A DNA stretch of 64,000 nucleotides from Chryseobacterium populi (GCF_000282115.1 NZ_AKJY01000091.1:23273-87272); one strand, 5' to 3'; shown: positions 49,675 through 59,566, counted from the first letter of the stretch. Notes: generated by a model from the letters alone, not told the origin. Made by a program: numbers and translations.

Positions 49675-50010
49675 TTATCTGCTTACAGGTCCTTCATGGG
49701 TTTCATCTTCAGAAGGCTTTAATTTAGCCGGTTCATCAGAAGTGGCAGGTTGCGTCAGAATATCTTTTTCGATATCTTTCATAGGATTAAAATCTTTTGC
49801 AGCATCCTTTACCTTTTCAATTTCACGCTTAATTTCAGAAACAGGGTTATCTGTTTCTTTCATGATTTCAGTTTTGATGTCTTCTACTGCACCGCGCATT
49901 TTCCTTACGCCTGCACCTAGGTCACGCGCTATTTGGGGGAGTTTATCCGGTCCGAATAATACAACGATTGCTACTGCAATCAATGCCATTTCTCCAAAGC
50001 TTAATTCCAT
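49675..50010 (-). CDS. tatA: Sec-independent translocase subunit TatA/TatE family
   Basis: A 111-aa twin-arginine translocase component. N-terminal membrane helix ELSFGEMALIAVAIVVLFGPDKLP with the typical FG-P hinge, then an amphipathic helix (QIARDLGAGVRKMRGAVEDIKTEI), then a charged tail. TatA and TatB are hard to tell apart at this length, but in Bacteroidota this single-helix form with TatC suffices. tatC is not in the window. First gene of the tatA-PAP2-TPR unit. Confidence 0.9.
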   Translation of the reverse strand: MELSFGEMALIAVAIVVLFGPDKLPQIARDLGAGVRKMRGAVEDIKTEIMKETDNPVSEIKREIEKVKDAAKDFNPMKDIEKDILTQPATSDEPAKLKPSEDETHEGPVSR

Positions 50011-50233
50011 GCTGTAAAATTACAAAAGATTATACATATATAGTGATGAAACATAAACTTTTAAAGAAATTTTAAGATTTATTTTTTTAGTTGAAAGTTG
50101 ATCGTTAAGAGTGAATAGTTTAGTGTTAATAAATAATTAATTCTAATTTAAGGGAATTATACTTTCTTTTTTGCTAAATTGAACACACTCATTTTAAATA
50201 TTTTAACTTGAAAAAATTATTGACCTCCTTCAA

Positions 50234-50428
50234 ATGCTTGCCATTTTTACGGTATTATCACTGAACAGCTGTCAGGATGAAAACAGGAGTTTACAGACAG
50301 TGCAGATATGCTCTGGATTATGTACACCAACAGGTTCTTTAAGTTTTAATCCTACTAATTTTTCAGGGTTATTCTCAGGATTGGGAAACAATATCGCTAG
50401 TAAAGGCACCAAGTCTCTCTATTCTTAA
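50234..50428 (+). CDS. Tiny lipoprotein, probably with a frameshifted signal sequence
   Basis: The 64-codon frame from ATG 50234 has a lipobox-like LSLNSC and a short Gly/Ser/Asn-rich body (LSFNPTNFSGLFSGLG). Just upstream, in another frame, TTG AAA AAA TTA TTG ACC reads like the start of a normal signal peptide (KKLLTSF). One added A in the AAA at 50231-50234 would fuse the two into a standard lipoprotein leader. It is thus either a slightly damaged gene, a sequencing slip, or a real short-leader protein. No homologue recognised. Confidence 0.45.
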   Translation: MLAIFTVLSLNSCQDENRSLQTVQICSGLCTPTGSLSFNPTNFSGLFSGLGNNIASKGTKSLYS

Positions 50429-50463
50429 TAACGTTCTTTTTCAACTCTATTATATTTCAACTC

Positions 50464-50495
50464 AAAGCGGGGAATCAAAATTGATTCCCCGCTTT
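50464..50495. terminator. Bidirectional terminator between the tiny lipoprotein and the Tet-like MFS gene
   Basis: A 15-bp perfect inverted repeat AAAGCGGGGAATCAA/TTGATTCCCCGCTTT with a 2-nt centre, followed by TTATT on the right and preceded by A-rich DNA on the left. Both flanking genes converge on it. Confidence 0.92.
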
Positions 50496-50510
50496 TATTA
50501 TAAAATTCAA

Positions 50511-51734
50511 TTATTTCTTAATCTCTTTTTTCTGAAATGCATAGTAAGTGATCACCACACTTATTGACATCAGTACAAAAGCAACGAAGAATGGTGCCCC
50601 CGAAAACTTGAACGGTGCTTCATCATGGGTAAAGTAGTAAAATAAATTTGTCATCATCGGAGGTCCTATAATCGCAGTAGCACTCATCAGACTCGTCAAT
50701 GCACCCTGCAACTCTCCCTGCTCATTGGAAGGAACACTTTTCGTAATCACCGACTGAAGCGCCGGTCCACAGATTCCACCCAAACAATAAGGTACTAGGA
50801 ATGCAAACATCATCCAGCCCTGTGTAGCAAAAGCAAACAACAGCATTCCGATAGCATACAATGCCAATCCGTAATAAATACTTTTCTGCTCTCCAAGTCT
50901 TGGCGTTGTCCATCGTATTAAAAGTCCCTGTACCAACCCAACCAATAACCCTACCACTCCAAGTGAAATCCCTACCATTCTTTCCGTCCAGCTGAATTCA
51001 TACATGGTAAAGAAGCTCCAGTTACTCTGCACGGCGTGGCCTGCAATATATATTAAAATCAAAGCAACGATCAATCCTGAAATCTCAGGGTGCTTCCCTA
51101 AAAACTTAAATGAACCTACAGGATTTGCCCGTTTCCAGTCAAATTCTCTGCGTTTATCTTTATCCAGACTTTCAGGAAGAATAAAATAGCCATACAGAAA
51201 ATTCAGCAGGCACAAACCTGCTGCTGCATAGAAAGGAACTCTTGCTCCATAATGCCCCAATACTCCCCCCAGAACGGGTCCTATGATAAATCCAAGCCCA
51301 AAAGCTGCCCCTATCAGACCAAAGTTTTTAGCCCTGTCTTCATCTGTAGAAATATCTGCAATATAAGCACTGGCTGTCGTAACACTGGCTCCTGTAATTC
51401 CGGCAATCACTCTTCCCAGGAACAGCCACCAGATCGTAGGGGCCAAAGCCAGAAAAATATAATCCACAGCAAATCCGAAAAGAGAAATCAAAATAATGGG
51501 TCTCCGTCCATATTTATCACTCAGGTTACCGACAACCGGGGAAAATATAAATTGTGTAAAAGCATAAGCAAATCCAAGCCAGCCACCATATTTTGCAGCT
51601 TCACTTATGTCACTATGAATAAGCTCCTCAATCAATTTCGGAACCACAGGAATGATAATCCCCCATCCTGTAATATCAATTAATAACGTTATAAAAATGA
51701 AGCCTATGGCCGCTTTTTTCTTTGAATTTTCCAT
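50511..51734 (-). CDS. MFS transporter, TCR/Tet-like drug:H+ antiporter family
   Basis: A 407-aa, 12-helix transporter. The N-terminal helix [25 protein letters not shown] carries the D-x-x-x-G-x-G-x-x-x-P-x-x-P motif of the DHA1/TCR branch, the 2-3 loop is [16 protein letters not shown], and motif C is [24 protein letters not shown]/Tet members export tetracyclines, but this group is widespread in environmental flavobacteria and often has no resistance role. No TetR regulator is nearby, so resistance should not be assumed. Confidence 0.88.
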   Translation of the reverse strand: MENSKKKAAIGFIFITLLIDITGWGIIIPVVPKLIEELIHSDISEAAKYGGWLGFAYAFTQFIFSPVVGNLSDKYGRRPIILISLFGFAVDYIFLALAPTIWWLFLGRVIAGITGASVTTASAYIADISTDEDRAKNFGLIGAAFGLGFIIGPVLGGVLGHYGARVPFYAAAGLCLLNFLYGYFILPESLDKDKRREFDWKRANPVGSFKFLGKHPEISGLIVALILIYIAGHAVQSNWSFFTMYEFSWTERMVGISLGVVGLLVGLVQGLLIRWTTPRLGEQKSIYYGLALYAIGMLLFAFATQGWMMFAFLVPYCLGGICGPALQSVITKSVPSNEQGELQGALTSLMSATAIIGPPMMTNLFYYFTHDEAPFKFSGAPFFVAFVLMSISVVITYYAFQKKEIKK

Positions 51735-51790
51735 AATCCTGCAAAAATAGTGAAATAAAGAAAATAATGATTCTAAATTGAAGGAATAAG

Positions 51791-51900
51791 TTAAGAGTGA
51801 TGAGTTAGGAGTGATGAGCTATAAATTATGAGTGAGTGGTAATGAATACCTGTCAGTTGTTCTTTAGTCTGTTTTCAAACTCTTAACTCATCACTCTTAA
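51791..51900. repeat. Inverted repeat with 22-nt arms between MFS and secDF
   Basis: 51791-51812 matches the reverse complement of 51879-51900 at 21 of 22 positions. The arms consist of 7-nt units (GTGATGA, GTTAGGA), which continue degenerately between them (TTATGAGTGAGTG). It lies just upstream of the MFS start, downstream of secDF. Confidence 0.8.
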
Positions 51901-51909
51901 TTCTGAACT

Positions 51910-51940
51910 AAAAAAAAGCTGCCCCATTTCTGAGACAGCT
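51910..51940 (-). terminator. Intrinsic terminator of secDF
   Basis: On the minus strand the stem AGCTGTCTC/GGGGCAGCT (9 bp with two G-T pairs, loop AGAAAT) is followed by a T run. It lies 24 bp past the secDF stop. Confidence 0.88.
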
Positions 51941-51963
51941 ATCTATAATTTATTGTAGTTCAA

Positions 51964-54873
51964 TTATTTTGAAGCAAGCACTTCTTTGTTGGAAGTTGTT
52001 TTTCCATGTACTTCTTCTTCTTTTCCTGATTTCAGGAAGTCATAAGCAATTGCCGAAGCAATGAATATGGATGAATAGGTACCAAATCCAATACCGATTA
52101 ACATTGCAAACATAAATCCTCTAAGGTTGTCACCTCCGAAAATGAAGATAGCAAGAATGACAAGGATAGTAGTAAATGAAGTGTTGAAGGTTCTACCTAA
52201 TGTACTTGAGATAGAATCATCAAATAATCCTGCCAATGTTAAAGATTTCTTCTCTCTCAGGTATTCCCTGATTCTGTCGAAGATAATTACCGTATCATTG
52301 ATAGAGTAACCTAAAACAGTTAAGATTGCAGCAATGAAATCCTGGTTGATCTCCATGTTGAACGGCATAAATTTGTGAAGCAATGAATAGGCGCCCAAGA
52401 TGATTACCGCATCGTGAAATAATGCTGCAACAGCACCAAGAGAGAACTGCCATTTTCTAAATCTTATCAAAATATAGATGAAGATACCTGCCAGTGCAGC
52501 AACAACTGCGAGGATACCGTGAGTTTTGATATCATCCGCTACCGTCGGTCCTACTTTTTCAGAAGATATAATTCCTGCATGCTCTTTATCTGCAGATTTG
52601 AAATCGTGTAAAGAAGTATTGGCCGGTAAACTTGTCTTTAAACCTTCATATAGTTTTTGCTCAACAGTCTGGTCAGCTTTTAAGGATTCATCATCAATCA
52701 GATAATCTGTAGAAATTTTCAGCTGTCTTGCGTTTCCAAAAGTTTTAGCTTCTACTGAAGAATTTTTACCGTCTTCTGTTTTAAAAACTTTTACTAGGTT
52801 ACTTTCAATATCTTCAGCATTTACATCTTTATCAAATCTTACTACATAGTTTCTACCACCTGTAAAGTCGATCCCGTATTTGAAACCGTGGATAAACATA
52901 GATCCAAGACTGATAACCGTTAATATTGCAGAAATAATATAAGCATATTTTCTTTTTCCGATGAAATCAATCCACGTATTTCTGAATAGATTTTTCGTTG
53001 GAGCTGTCCAAACAGAAAGATGCTTTCCTTTATTCAATCTTGAGAAGATCATTGCTCTGGAAATCAATACCGAAGTAAAGAAGGTCATCAGGATACCAAT
53101 TCCTAAAGTTAAAGCAAATCCTTTAATAGGTCCTGTTCCGAAAAGGAAAAGTACACCTGCAGTTAGTAATGTTGTTAAGTGACCATCAACGATAGCACTC
53201 AATGCATGTTTGAAACCATCTTTGTAAGCTTCAAGAATACTCTTCCCTGCAAATAATTCCTCTTTAGTTCTTTCATAGATAATTACGTTTGTATCTACCG
53301 CCATCGCCATCGTTAATACGATACCTGCGATACCGGGAAGGGTAAGCGTAGCATCTACAGAATCCATAATTCCGAAAATATAGAATAAGTTGATAATCAT
53401 TGCGATTACAGCGTACACCCCTGCACCTCCGTAATAGAAAATGATATAAACAATGATCACTAAAAATGCAATCGCAAAAGAGAGCATACCTGCGTTAATA
53501 GACTCCTGTCCTAATGAAGGCCCTACAACGGTAGCCTGAACTACTTTTGCACCGGCAGGTAATTTACCCGCTCCTAAAACATCAACCAGTTCTTTAGCTT
53601 CTTCCTGAGAGAAGTTACCTGAGATCTGAGTTCTACCGTTAGGGATGGCGTTTACAACATTCGGTGCTGTGTATACTCTGTTATCAAGTGTTACAGCTAC
53701 CGGTTTACCTACGTTTTTCTCTGTTAAAGTCTTCCATTCTTTAGCTCCTTTGGAATCCATCTGCATATCTACCACTACTCTGCTCAACTCATCATAGCTG
53801 ATGCTTGCAGTCTCAACAGCACCGTCTACCGGAGCTTTCTGATTGATGTTACCTCTGATCGCATACAATACCAAACTTTCCGTATCAGTAGCTTCAGGTT
53901 TGTAACCCCACATGAATTGTGTATATTTAATGTTAGCCGGACGTAAAGACTGACCTACTTTGCTGTTTAAAATTTTATTGACAACAGCAGTATCAGAAAG
54001 TTTTACATTAGCAACTCCATTTGTTCTTAACTTGTCAAGATGTAAAAGATTCATAAAGTTGGTTGTTTTTGCAACACCCATAGAATCACCTTTTGCTGCC
54101 ACCATTGTAGTCAATGTCTGGAAATATGGCGCTATTTCAGGAACCTGTTGTACTTCCCAGAACTGAAGTTTTGCAGAAGTCTGAAGCATTTTCTTCACTT
54201 TATCGATGTCCTTCATACCCGGCATTTCCACAGAAATTCTTGCAGTACCCGGTACTCTCTGAACGTTTGGCTGCACAGCACCCATTTTATCGATTCTCGT
54301 TCTGATCACTTCAAAAGCAGTTCCTACAGAAGCATCAATTCTTCTTTTTACAATACTTTTCACCTGCTCATCAGTAGTATTGTATTTGATTTCAGTAAGT
54401 GTGGTATTTCCGAAAACTTCCGGATCTGCCAGCTTAAGATTGGTGCCTTTCGCTTTGTTTACTGCATCAAACTGTTCGAAGAAATTGTCGATGTAAGATT
54501 TTGTAGAATTCTTCTGAGCTTCATCAGTCTTGTTTAAAGCCTCGATAAGTACAGGATTGGTAGAATAATTTGTTAAATCATTTACCAGGTCCCTTTGGTT
54601 GATTTCCAAAAGAACGTTAATCCCTCCTTTCAAGTCAAGACCGAGCTTCATCTCTTTGTCTTTCGCTTTAGAGTAATAAAGTTTTGTGAATCCCAGGTTC
54701 AAAGTATCTTTAGAAAGTCTGGTAATTTCTTTCTGATACTTTTCCGGGTTGTCTCCTGCAATAGCAGTTGCCTGCTTTTCAATTTTGCTGGCGTACCAAG
54801 TTGGTAATAGCTCATTTAAGCAAATCAACCCTAGTACAATAGCAACAATTGTAATAAGTCCTTTTCCTTGCAT
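51964..54873 (-). CDS. secDF: Protein translocase subunit SecDF (fused)
   Basis: A 969-aa RND-type accessory factor that uses the proton gradient to finish Sec-dependent export. SecD half: DKEMKLGLDLKGGINVLLEI, the P1 domain with RIDKMGAVQPNVQRVPGTARISVEMPG, and membrane segment with GIAGIVLTMAMAVDTNVIIYERTKEEL. SecF half starts at about residue 690 (GIDFTGGRNYVVRF) and includes YSINDTVIIFDRIREYLRE. The fusion of SecD and SecF in one chain is usual in Bacteroidota. TATATTTG lies about 30 nt upstream of the start on the minus strand and may be its -7 box. Monocistronic. Confidence 0.97.
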   Translation of the reverse strand: MQGKGLITIVAIVLGLICLNELLPTWYASKIEKQATAIAGDNPEKYQKEITRLSKDTLNLGFTKLYYSKAKDKEMKLGLDLKGGINVLLEINQRDLVNDLTNYSTNPVLIEALNKTDEAQKNSTKSYIDNFFEQFDAVNKAKGTNLKLADPEVFGNTTLTEIKYNTTDEQVKSIVKRRIDASVGTAFEVIRTRIDKMGAVQPNVQRVPGTARISVEMPGMKDIDKVKKMLQTSAKLQFWEVQQVPEIAPYFQTLTTMVAAKGDSMGVAKTTNFMNLLHLDKLRTNGVANVKLSDTAVVNKILNSKVGQSLRPANIKYTQFMWGYKPEATDTESLVLYAIRGNINQKAPVDGAVETASISYDELSRVVVDMQMDSKGAKEWKTLTEKNVGKPVAVTLDNRVYTAPNVVNAIPNGRTQISGNFSQEEAKELVDVLGAGKLPAGAKVVQATVVGPSLGQESINAGMLSFAIAFLVIIVYIIFYYGGAGVYAVIAMIINLFYIFGIMDSVDATLTLPGIAGIVLTMAMAVDTNVIIYERTKEELFAGKSILEAYKDGFKHALSAIVDGHLTTLLTAGVLFLFGTGPIKGFALTLGIGILMTFFTSVLISRAMIFSRLNKGKHLSVWTAPTKNLFRNTWIDFIGKRKYAYIISAILTVISLGSMFIHGFKYGIDFTGGRNYVVRFDKDVNAEDIESNLVKVFKTEDGKNSSVEAKTFGNARQLKISTDYLIDDESLKADQTVEQKLYEGLKTSLPANTSLHDFKSADKEHAGIISSEKVGPTVADDIKTHGILAVVAALAGIFIYILIRFRKWQFSLGAVAALFHDAVIILGAYSLLHKFMPFNMEINQDFIAAILTVLGYSINDTVIIFDRIREYLREKKSLTLAGLFDDSISSTLGRTFNTSFTTILVILAIFIFGGDNLRGFMFAMLIGIGFGTYSSIFIASAIAYDFLKSGKEEEVHGKTTSNKEVLASK

Positions 54874-55090
54874 TTTGTTATAACTACGTTAAATTAAGTC
54901 GGCAAATATAATGATTTTCTTTATATTTTATGAACATTTAACAACAGAAATCGTTTATTTTCAGATATATCGGTACCCTGACTTCTATTTAAGATTTATC
55001 AATTTTTACAACCTATTTTAACAGAATTTATAAATTTTAATTGGTATGAAATTTTCATTCCTACTTCAATACCTTAAATATCAAAATATT

Positions 55091-56452
55091 ATGAAAAAAC
55101 TACTTTTTACAGCAAGTGTTTTTTCTTCCTTAATCCTTAATTCTCAAAGTATTAATTTGGAAGAATTTGCAAGCGGATTCACCAGTCCCGTTGAGATTAC
55201 CAACGCCAACGACAGCCGGCTGTTTGTCGTACAGCAGGATGGAAAGATAAAGATCGTACAACCCAATGGAAGCGTTGTTACCACTAACTTTCTGGACATC
55301 AGCTCCAAAGTGAACTATGGCGGAGAAAGAGGACTTTTAGGATTGACATTCCATCCGCAATACCCGACTAACGGGTATTTTTTTGTTTATTATAACAATA
55401 CTGCCGGAAATATCATTGTAGCGAGATATACGGTCACTTCTGATCCGAATGTGGCAGACCCGAATTCAGAAAAAATCTTACTGAATATTCCCAAACCATT
55501 TGCCAATCATAATGGCGGAAGCATTCATTTTGCACCAGACGGAAATTTATGGATTGTAACCGGAGACGGCGGAAACGCTGGTGATCCGAACAATAACGCC
55601 CAGAATAAAAATTCCCTCCTCGGAAAAATGCTCAGAATCGATGTAAATGCTACAGGTGCCTATAATATTCCTGCTGGAAATCCTTTTGTAGGGGTTGACG
55701 GTGCAGATGAAGTATGGTCTTACGGCCTTAGAAATGCCTGGAAATGGTCTTTTGACCTTACTACCGGAAATGCAATGATTGCGGATGTAGGACAGGGCGA
55801 AATTGAAGAAATTAATAAAATGCCGATTATCCAGGCCGGAATCAATTACGGCTGGCGCTGCTATGAAGGCAATACTCCTTACAACACCTCAGGATGTGCA
55901 AGTGCAACTACAATGACTTTTCCTATTGCCGTCTATGACCATTCCGGTGGAAAGTGCTCCATTACCGGAGGCTATGTTTACAGAGGAAGCCTTTATCCCG
56001 TTTTACAGGGAAAATATTTTTTCGCAGATTACTGCTCCACGCAAATCGGAATCCTGAATTCCGACAACTCGATCACCTGGACTCCGGCATACGACGGAAA
56101 TAATTTTTCAACTTTCGGACAGGACAGCCAGAAAGAGCTGTATGTAGCCGCTGTGAACAATGGAAAAGTTTATAAAATCACCACAGGTTTATTGTCTACA
56201 CAGGAAAATAACGGTTTAAGCCAAATTAAAATCCATCCGAATCCGGCATCAGAGAAAATCTTTATTGAAGGGTTGAAGGACAAAAAAGTATCAGCCGAAA
56301 TCATCAGTGCAGAAGGAAGAAAAATTCTGGAAAATGCCCCAATCAACAATGATAACAGCATTGATATTTCAGGAATTCCTCCCGGGGTTTATTATATCAA
56401 TCTAAAGTCAGGAGAGTTGAAATCATACAGCCGGAAAGTCATCATTGAATAG
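55091..56452 (+). CDS. Secreted PQQ-dependent sugar dehydrogenase with type IX sorting domain
   Basis: The start was set at 55091 (MKKLLFTASVFSSLILNSQ signal peptide), 15 codons inside the longest frame. The body is the glucose/sorbosone dehydrogenase (GSDH) beta-propeller: FASGFTSPVEITNANDSRLFVVQQDGKI, GGERGLLGLTFHPQYPTNGYFFVYY, NHNGGSIHFAPDGNLWIVTGDGG, EVWSYGLRNAWKWSFD and GGYVYRG. The last 75 residues (IHPNPASEKIFIEG ... GVYYINLKSGEL ... KVIIE) form a T9SS type A sorting domain. It would oxidise aldose sugars outside the cell using PQQ, which must be acquired or made elsewhere. A terminator follows. Confidence 0.9.
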   Translation: MKKLLFTASVFSSLILNSQSINLEEFASGFTSPVEITNANDSRLFVVQQDGKIKIVQPNGSVVTTNFLDISSKVNYGGERGLLGLTFHPQYPTNGYFFVYYNNTAGNIIVARYTVTSDPNVADPNSEKILLNIPKPFANHNGGSIHFAPDGNLWIVTGDGGNAGDPNNNAQNKNSLLGKMLRIDVNATGAYNIPAGNPFVGVDGADEVWSYGLRNAWKWSFDLTTGNAMIADVGQGEIEEINKMPIIQAGINYGWRCYEGNTPYNTSGCASATTMTFPIAVYDHSGGKCSITGGYVYRGSLYPVLQGKYFFADYCSTQIGILNSDNSITWTPAYDGNNFSTFGQDSQKELYVAAVNNGKVYKITTGLLSTQENNGLSQIKIHPNPASEKIFIEGLKDKKVSAEIISAEGRKILENAPINNDNSIDISGIPPGVYYINLKSGELKSYSRKVIIE

Positions 56453-56459
56453 GCATTAT

Positions 56460-56494
56460 AAAGCCTCAATCTATCCGGGTTGGGGCTTTCTTTA
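56460..56494 (+). terminator. Terminator of the PQQ dehydrogenase gene
   Basis: AAAGCCTCAA (56460-56469) pairs with TTGGGGCTTT (56480-56489), 10 bp with one G-T, followed by CTTTA. It overlaps the end of the convergent membrane protein gene (56466). Confidence 0.75.
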
Positions 56495-57671
56495 AAAAAT
56501 ACAGCCCTAAAATTACAGGAATGAGCCATATCAATCTTATCCATAAAGAAAACCTTTCCGCCTCACCATTGAATAAATTATTGGGAACCAATGCAACCAA
56601 CATTATCGAAACCATAAAAAGAATTATTTCAAAAACAGACAATTTCCAAGAATAATTTTCAGTTTTATAGTGAGAACTGACTACCCAGAAAGCTAAAAAT
56701 AAAGTCATAAAAGGAAAAGACCAGATCCTTATTGTATCCCATGCAATAGCATGAAGCAATAAAGGGAATAAGGAAACGACAACAAATAAAATAAACAGAG
56801 ATAGATTCAGATTTTTAAATTCTTTATAAGTCATAAGCAATAAAAAGAGTAACGGAATTCCAAATAACACCGTACATTTTGAAAAAAATATCCGCTTAAA
56901 GAAATACCTGCCTTCATTGGACAGATAATAACGAAAACTTTCGCTATAAGCCGTTGCTACTGATTCAGCTGCATTTTTATTAATAAAAGTATAGTGTTTT
57001 AGATCATGCAGTATCAATGAATAATAATTTTCACCATTCACTTCCTGATATAACAATACCGACAACATCACGACGAAGGGTAATGTAAAAAACTGAAACA
57101 GCTTTTTTAATATTACGGGACTGAAAATATTTCCAAAAGAAAACCGGTCATTGAGAATTTCAGTGATTATCAATGTAAAAAAACTCGCCGGCAAAATCAG
57201 AAAAAAAGATATTTCATGAATAAGTATTGCCGCTGATAATACAATCGAGGAAAATAAAATATTCTTTCTCTTTATCAGATAAATAATCAACATCGCCAAT
57301 AAAAATACCACATGATCCAGATACCCGATAACATGTGCAGAAAAGACAATATATTGGGATAAAAAAAAGATCAGATAAAACAGTACTTTATAAATACTGA
57401 TCTGTTCTTTAAAAATCTGCTTTATCGGAATAATAAGTACTGAAATATATAGCAATACCAATATAAGAGCTGAAACGATGAGAATATTCAATTCATTTTT
57501 TTCAAAAAAAAATCCGAAAATCTCTCCTGCAAGCCCCCTTTTAATAAAACCCGATCTGTAATCCAGCAGCCAGTGGGCTTCGGACCAGTCATTCGGGAAT
57601 CTTATTGTTTTTAAAACACTAAAAATCAGAGCGTATACATATAAAAAGGAAAGAAGGACTTTTCTATTCAT
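56466..57671 (-). CDS. Polytopic membrane protein of unknown function
   Basis: A 401-aa hydrophobic protein with about 10-11 membrane helices. The N-terminal extracytoplasmic loop has a distinctive WLLDYRSGFIKRGLAGEIFG segment, and a membrane-edge IHEISFF follows near residue 155; DYRxGFxKRGL segments occur in uncharacterised bacterial polytopic proteins, some in polysaccharide loci. A glycosyltransferase-C-like or polymer-related role is a guess. It starts 7 bp after the hemN stop and is likely co-transcribed with it. Confidence 0.65.
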   Translation of the reverse strand: MNRKVLLSFLYVYALIFSVLKTIRFPNDWSEAHWLLDYRSGFIKRGLAGEIFGFFFEKNELNILIVSALILVLLYISVLIIPIKQIFKEQISIYKVLFYLIFFLSQYIVFSAHVIGYLDHVVFLLAMLIIYLIKRKNILFSSIVLSAAILIHEISFFLILPASFFTLIITEILNDRFSFGNIFSPVILKKLFQFFTLPFVVMLSVLLYQEVNGENYYSLILHDLKHYTFINKNAAESVATAYSESFRYYLSNEGRYFFKRIFFSKCTVLFGIPLLFLLLMTYKEFKNLNLSLFILFVVVSLFPLLLHAIAWDTIRIWSFPFMTLFLAFWVVSSHYKTENYSWKLSVFEIILFMVSIMLVALVPNNLFNGEAERFSLWIRLIWLIPVILGLYFLKKAPTRID

Positions 57672-57678
57672 AAAACTT

Positions 57679-59037
57679 TTATATCGTCATCGAGAAAATT
57701 CTGGTCTCGGGTTTATTCCTCATCATTCTGAGATCAAAAACCATTGCTACATTTCTCGTAAAGGCTCTTCCTTTTTCTGTAATTTTTATCTGGTGGTCAT
57801 TGATTTCAACCAATTCATCCTTTTCCATCTCCTTCAGCATTTCCAAAGCATTTTCCAGCTCAGGGAAAGAGCTCTGAATATCCCAGGTTGTCTCAAGCTG
57901 GCACATTAAATTCAGGATATGTCTTCTTACTATCAGATCTTCCTGGCTAAGGATATGTCCTTTTACCACAGGAATTTCCCCTTCTTCAACAATTTTCTGG
58001 TATTCTTCCACTGTTTTTACATTCTGGGCAAAAGCATACCATGAATCTGAGATTGCAGACATTCCCAGCCCAACCATCAGTTGGGTTTTACTCGAAGTAT
58101 AGCCCATGAAGTTACGGTGAAGCTTTTTCTGAAGTAATGACTGGTACAGATCATCATGTTCCAAAGAAAAATGATCCATTCCCACTTCAATATATCCTAA
58201 ACTTTCCAGAAGCTTTTTACCATCTTCATACAAACGCCTTTTTTCCTCTCCGCTCGGTAAATCATTTTCATCAAAACCCCTTTGCCCCACTCCTTTTATC
58301 CACGGAACGTGGGCATAAGAATAAAATGCAAGCCTGTCCGGTTTCAGCTCCAGTGTTTTTCTGATCGTATGCTCCATAGCATCCCAATGCTGGTGCGGAA
58401 GTCCGAAAACAAGGTCATGGCTGATCCCTCTGTATCCGATTTCTCTTGCCAGCTCAGTTACTTCTTTTACCTTTTCAAAAGGCTGGATTCTGTTGATTGC
58501 TTTCTGAACTTTCGGATCATAATCCTGAACCCCGAAGCTTACTCTTCTGAAACCTAAGTCATATAAGGTCTGCAAGTGCTTTCTGGTTGTATTATTAGGG
58601 TGACCTTCAAAGGAAAACTCAGGATGTTCTGCAATCTCAACAGTTGTAAAAATCCCTTCCAGTAAAATTTTTAAATTCTCAGGTGAAAAGAATGTGGGAG
58701 TTCCACCACCTAGATGAAGCTCTTTCAGTTTCGGTTTTTCATTAAAAAGCTGAAGGTAAAGCTGCCATTCTTTTAAAACACTTTCAAGATAAGGTGTTTC
58801 AACGCTATGCTGTTTCGTGATACGCTTATGACAGGCACAGAACGTGCATAATGCCTCACAAAAAGGCAAGTGAATATAAATAGAAATTCCTTCTTCCGGA
58901 TTAGTTTCATGGAAAGATCTTATTACACTCTCTTTCCATTTTTCAGGCGAAAATGTAGTTTCATCCCAATAAGGAACAGTAGGATAAGACGTATAACGAG
59001 GTCCCGGAATATTATATTTATCTATTAAAGAATTCAT
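57679..59037 (-). CDS. hemN: Oxygen-independent coproporphyrinogen III oxidase
   Basis: Radical-SAM enzyme decarboxylating coproporphyrinogen III in heme synthesis without oxygen. At 452 aa it has the CxxxCxxC cluster site as Cys60, Cys64, Cys67 (HLPFCEALCTFCACHK, with the extra Cys of true HemN), the start YNIPGPRYTSYPTVPYW, the GGGTPTFF SAM motif, and a HemN C-terminal domain (LGMSAIS, LMCQLETTW). These distinguish it from HemW. The downstream membrane protein gene is 7 bp away. Confidence 0.95.
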   Translation of the reverse strand: MNSLIDKYNIPGPRYTSYPTVPYWDETTFSPEKWKESVIRSFHETNPEEGISIYIHLPFCEALCTFCACHKRITKQHSVETPYLESVLKEWQLYLQLFNEKPKLKELHLGGGTPTFFSPENLKILLEGIFTTVEIAEHPEFSFEGHPNNTTRKHLQTLYDLGFRRVSFGVQDYDPKVQKAINRIQPFEKVKEVTELAREIGYRGISHDLVFGLPHQHWDAMEHTIRKTLELKPDRLAFYSYAHVPWIKGVGQRGFDENDLPSGEEKRRLYEDGKKLLESLGYIEVGMDHFSLEHDDLYQSLLQKKLHRNFMGYTSSKTQLMVGLGMSAISDSWYAFAQNVKTVEEYQKIVEEGEIPVVKGHILSQEDLIVRRHILNLMCQLETTWDIQSSFPELENALEMLKEMEKDELVEINDHQIKITEKGRAFTRNVAMVFDLRMMRNKPETRIFSMTI

Positions 59038-59230
59038 TTAAAAATTTTAAATTTTATCAATCGTATGAAATTCAAAAAGTCAATTTCATTTTACAAAATT
59101 ACTTATAACTTATGAATTTTAAATCATGAATTATATTAGGTTCTACTTTATAATGAATCTAAATATGGCCATTGTTGATTTTTGATATTAATGATAAATT
59201 CTATTTCCATTATTATAAAAAATAAAAATA

Positions 59231-59566
59231 TCAGTACAACCACGGTGAAGAGGTAAACTTCCCTGTTTTGTACGCAGGACCTTTTTTATCATTATTGAGA
59301 TCTATCGTATAAAAGAAAAATTGGAGCTCAGAAGTATCGGCCGATGACAGATGAGCTCCTTTCAGATAATCCGGCAGATATAATTTAAGTTTGTCGAATA
59401 TTATATGATCCGTTGTTTCATTCTCATAGCCAGGTTTTCATCAGTTAATTTTACAGGGCTAGGGACTTTTCTTCCGGGCAACGGTAAGGGAGCTTTTTTA
59501 CAAATAATAGGATTACTGCTAAAATAACAAATCCTATAGGGAGAGGTATATTTTAATTATTTTCAT
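59231..59566 (-). pseudogene. Decayed small membrane-anchored protein gene (several frameshifts)
   Basis: ATG at 59566 opens MKIIKIYLSL and then stops; one frame over, the text continues as a membrane helix (PIGFVILAVILLFVKK), then PLPGRKVPSPVKLTDENLAMRM in a further frame, and finally TTDHIIFDKLKLYLPDYLKG and KTGKFTSSPWLY ending with TGA at 59231-59233. The ATG and TGA are in the same frame (336 nt), so the shifts compensate overall. This looks like a gene of about 111 codons in decay. The family was not recognised. Confidence 0.6.

Noticed and set aside
50511..51734. Acquired tetracycline resistance gene
   Set aside because: The protein belongs to the broad TCR/Tet-like family, but there is no TetR, no mobile context and ordinary base composition; resistance cannot be inferred.
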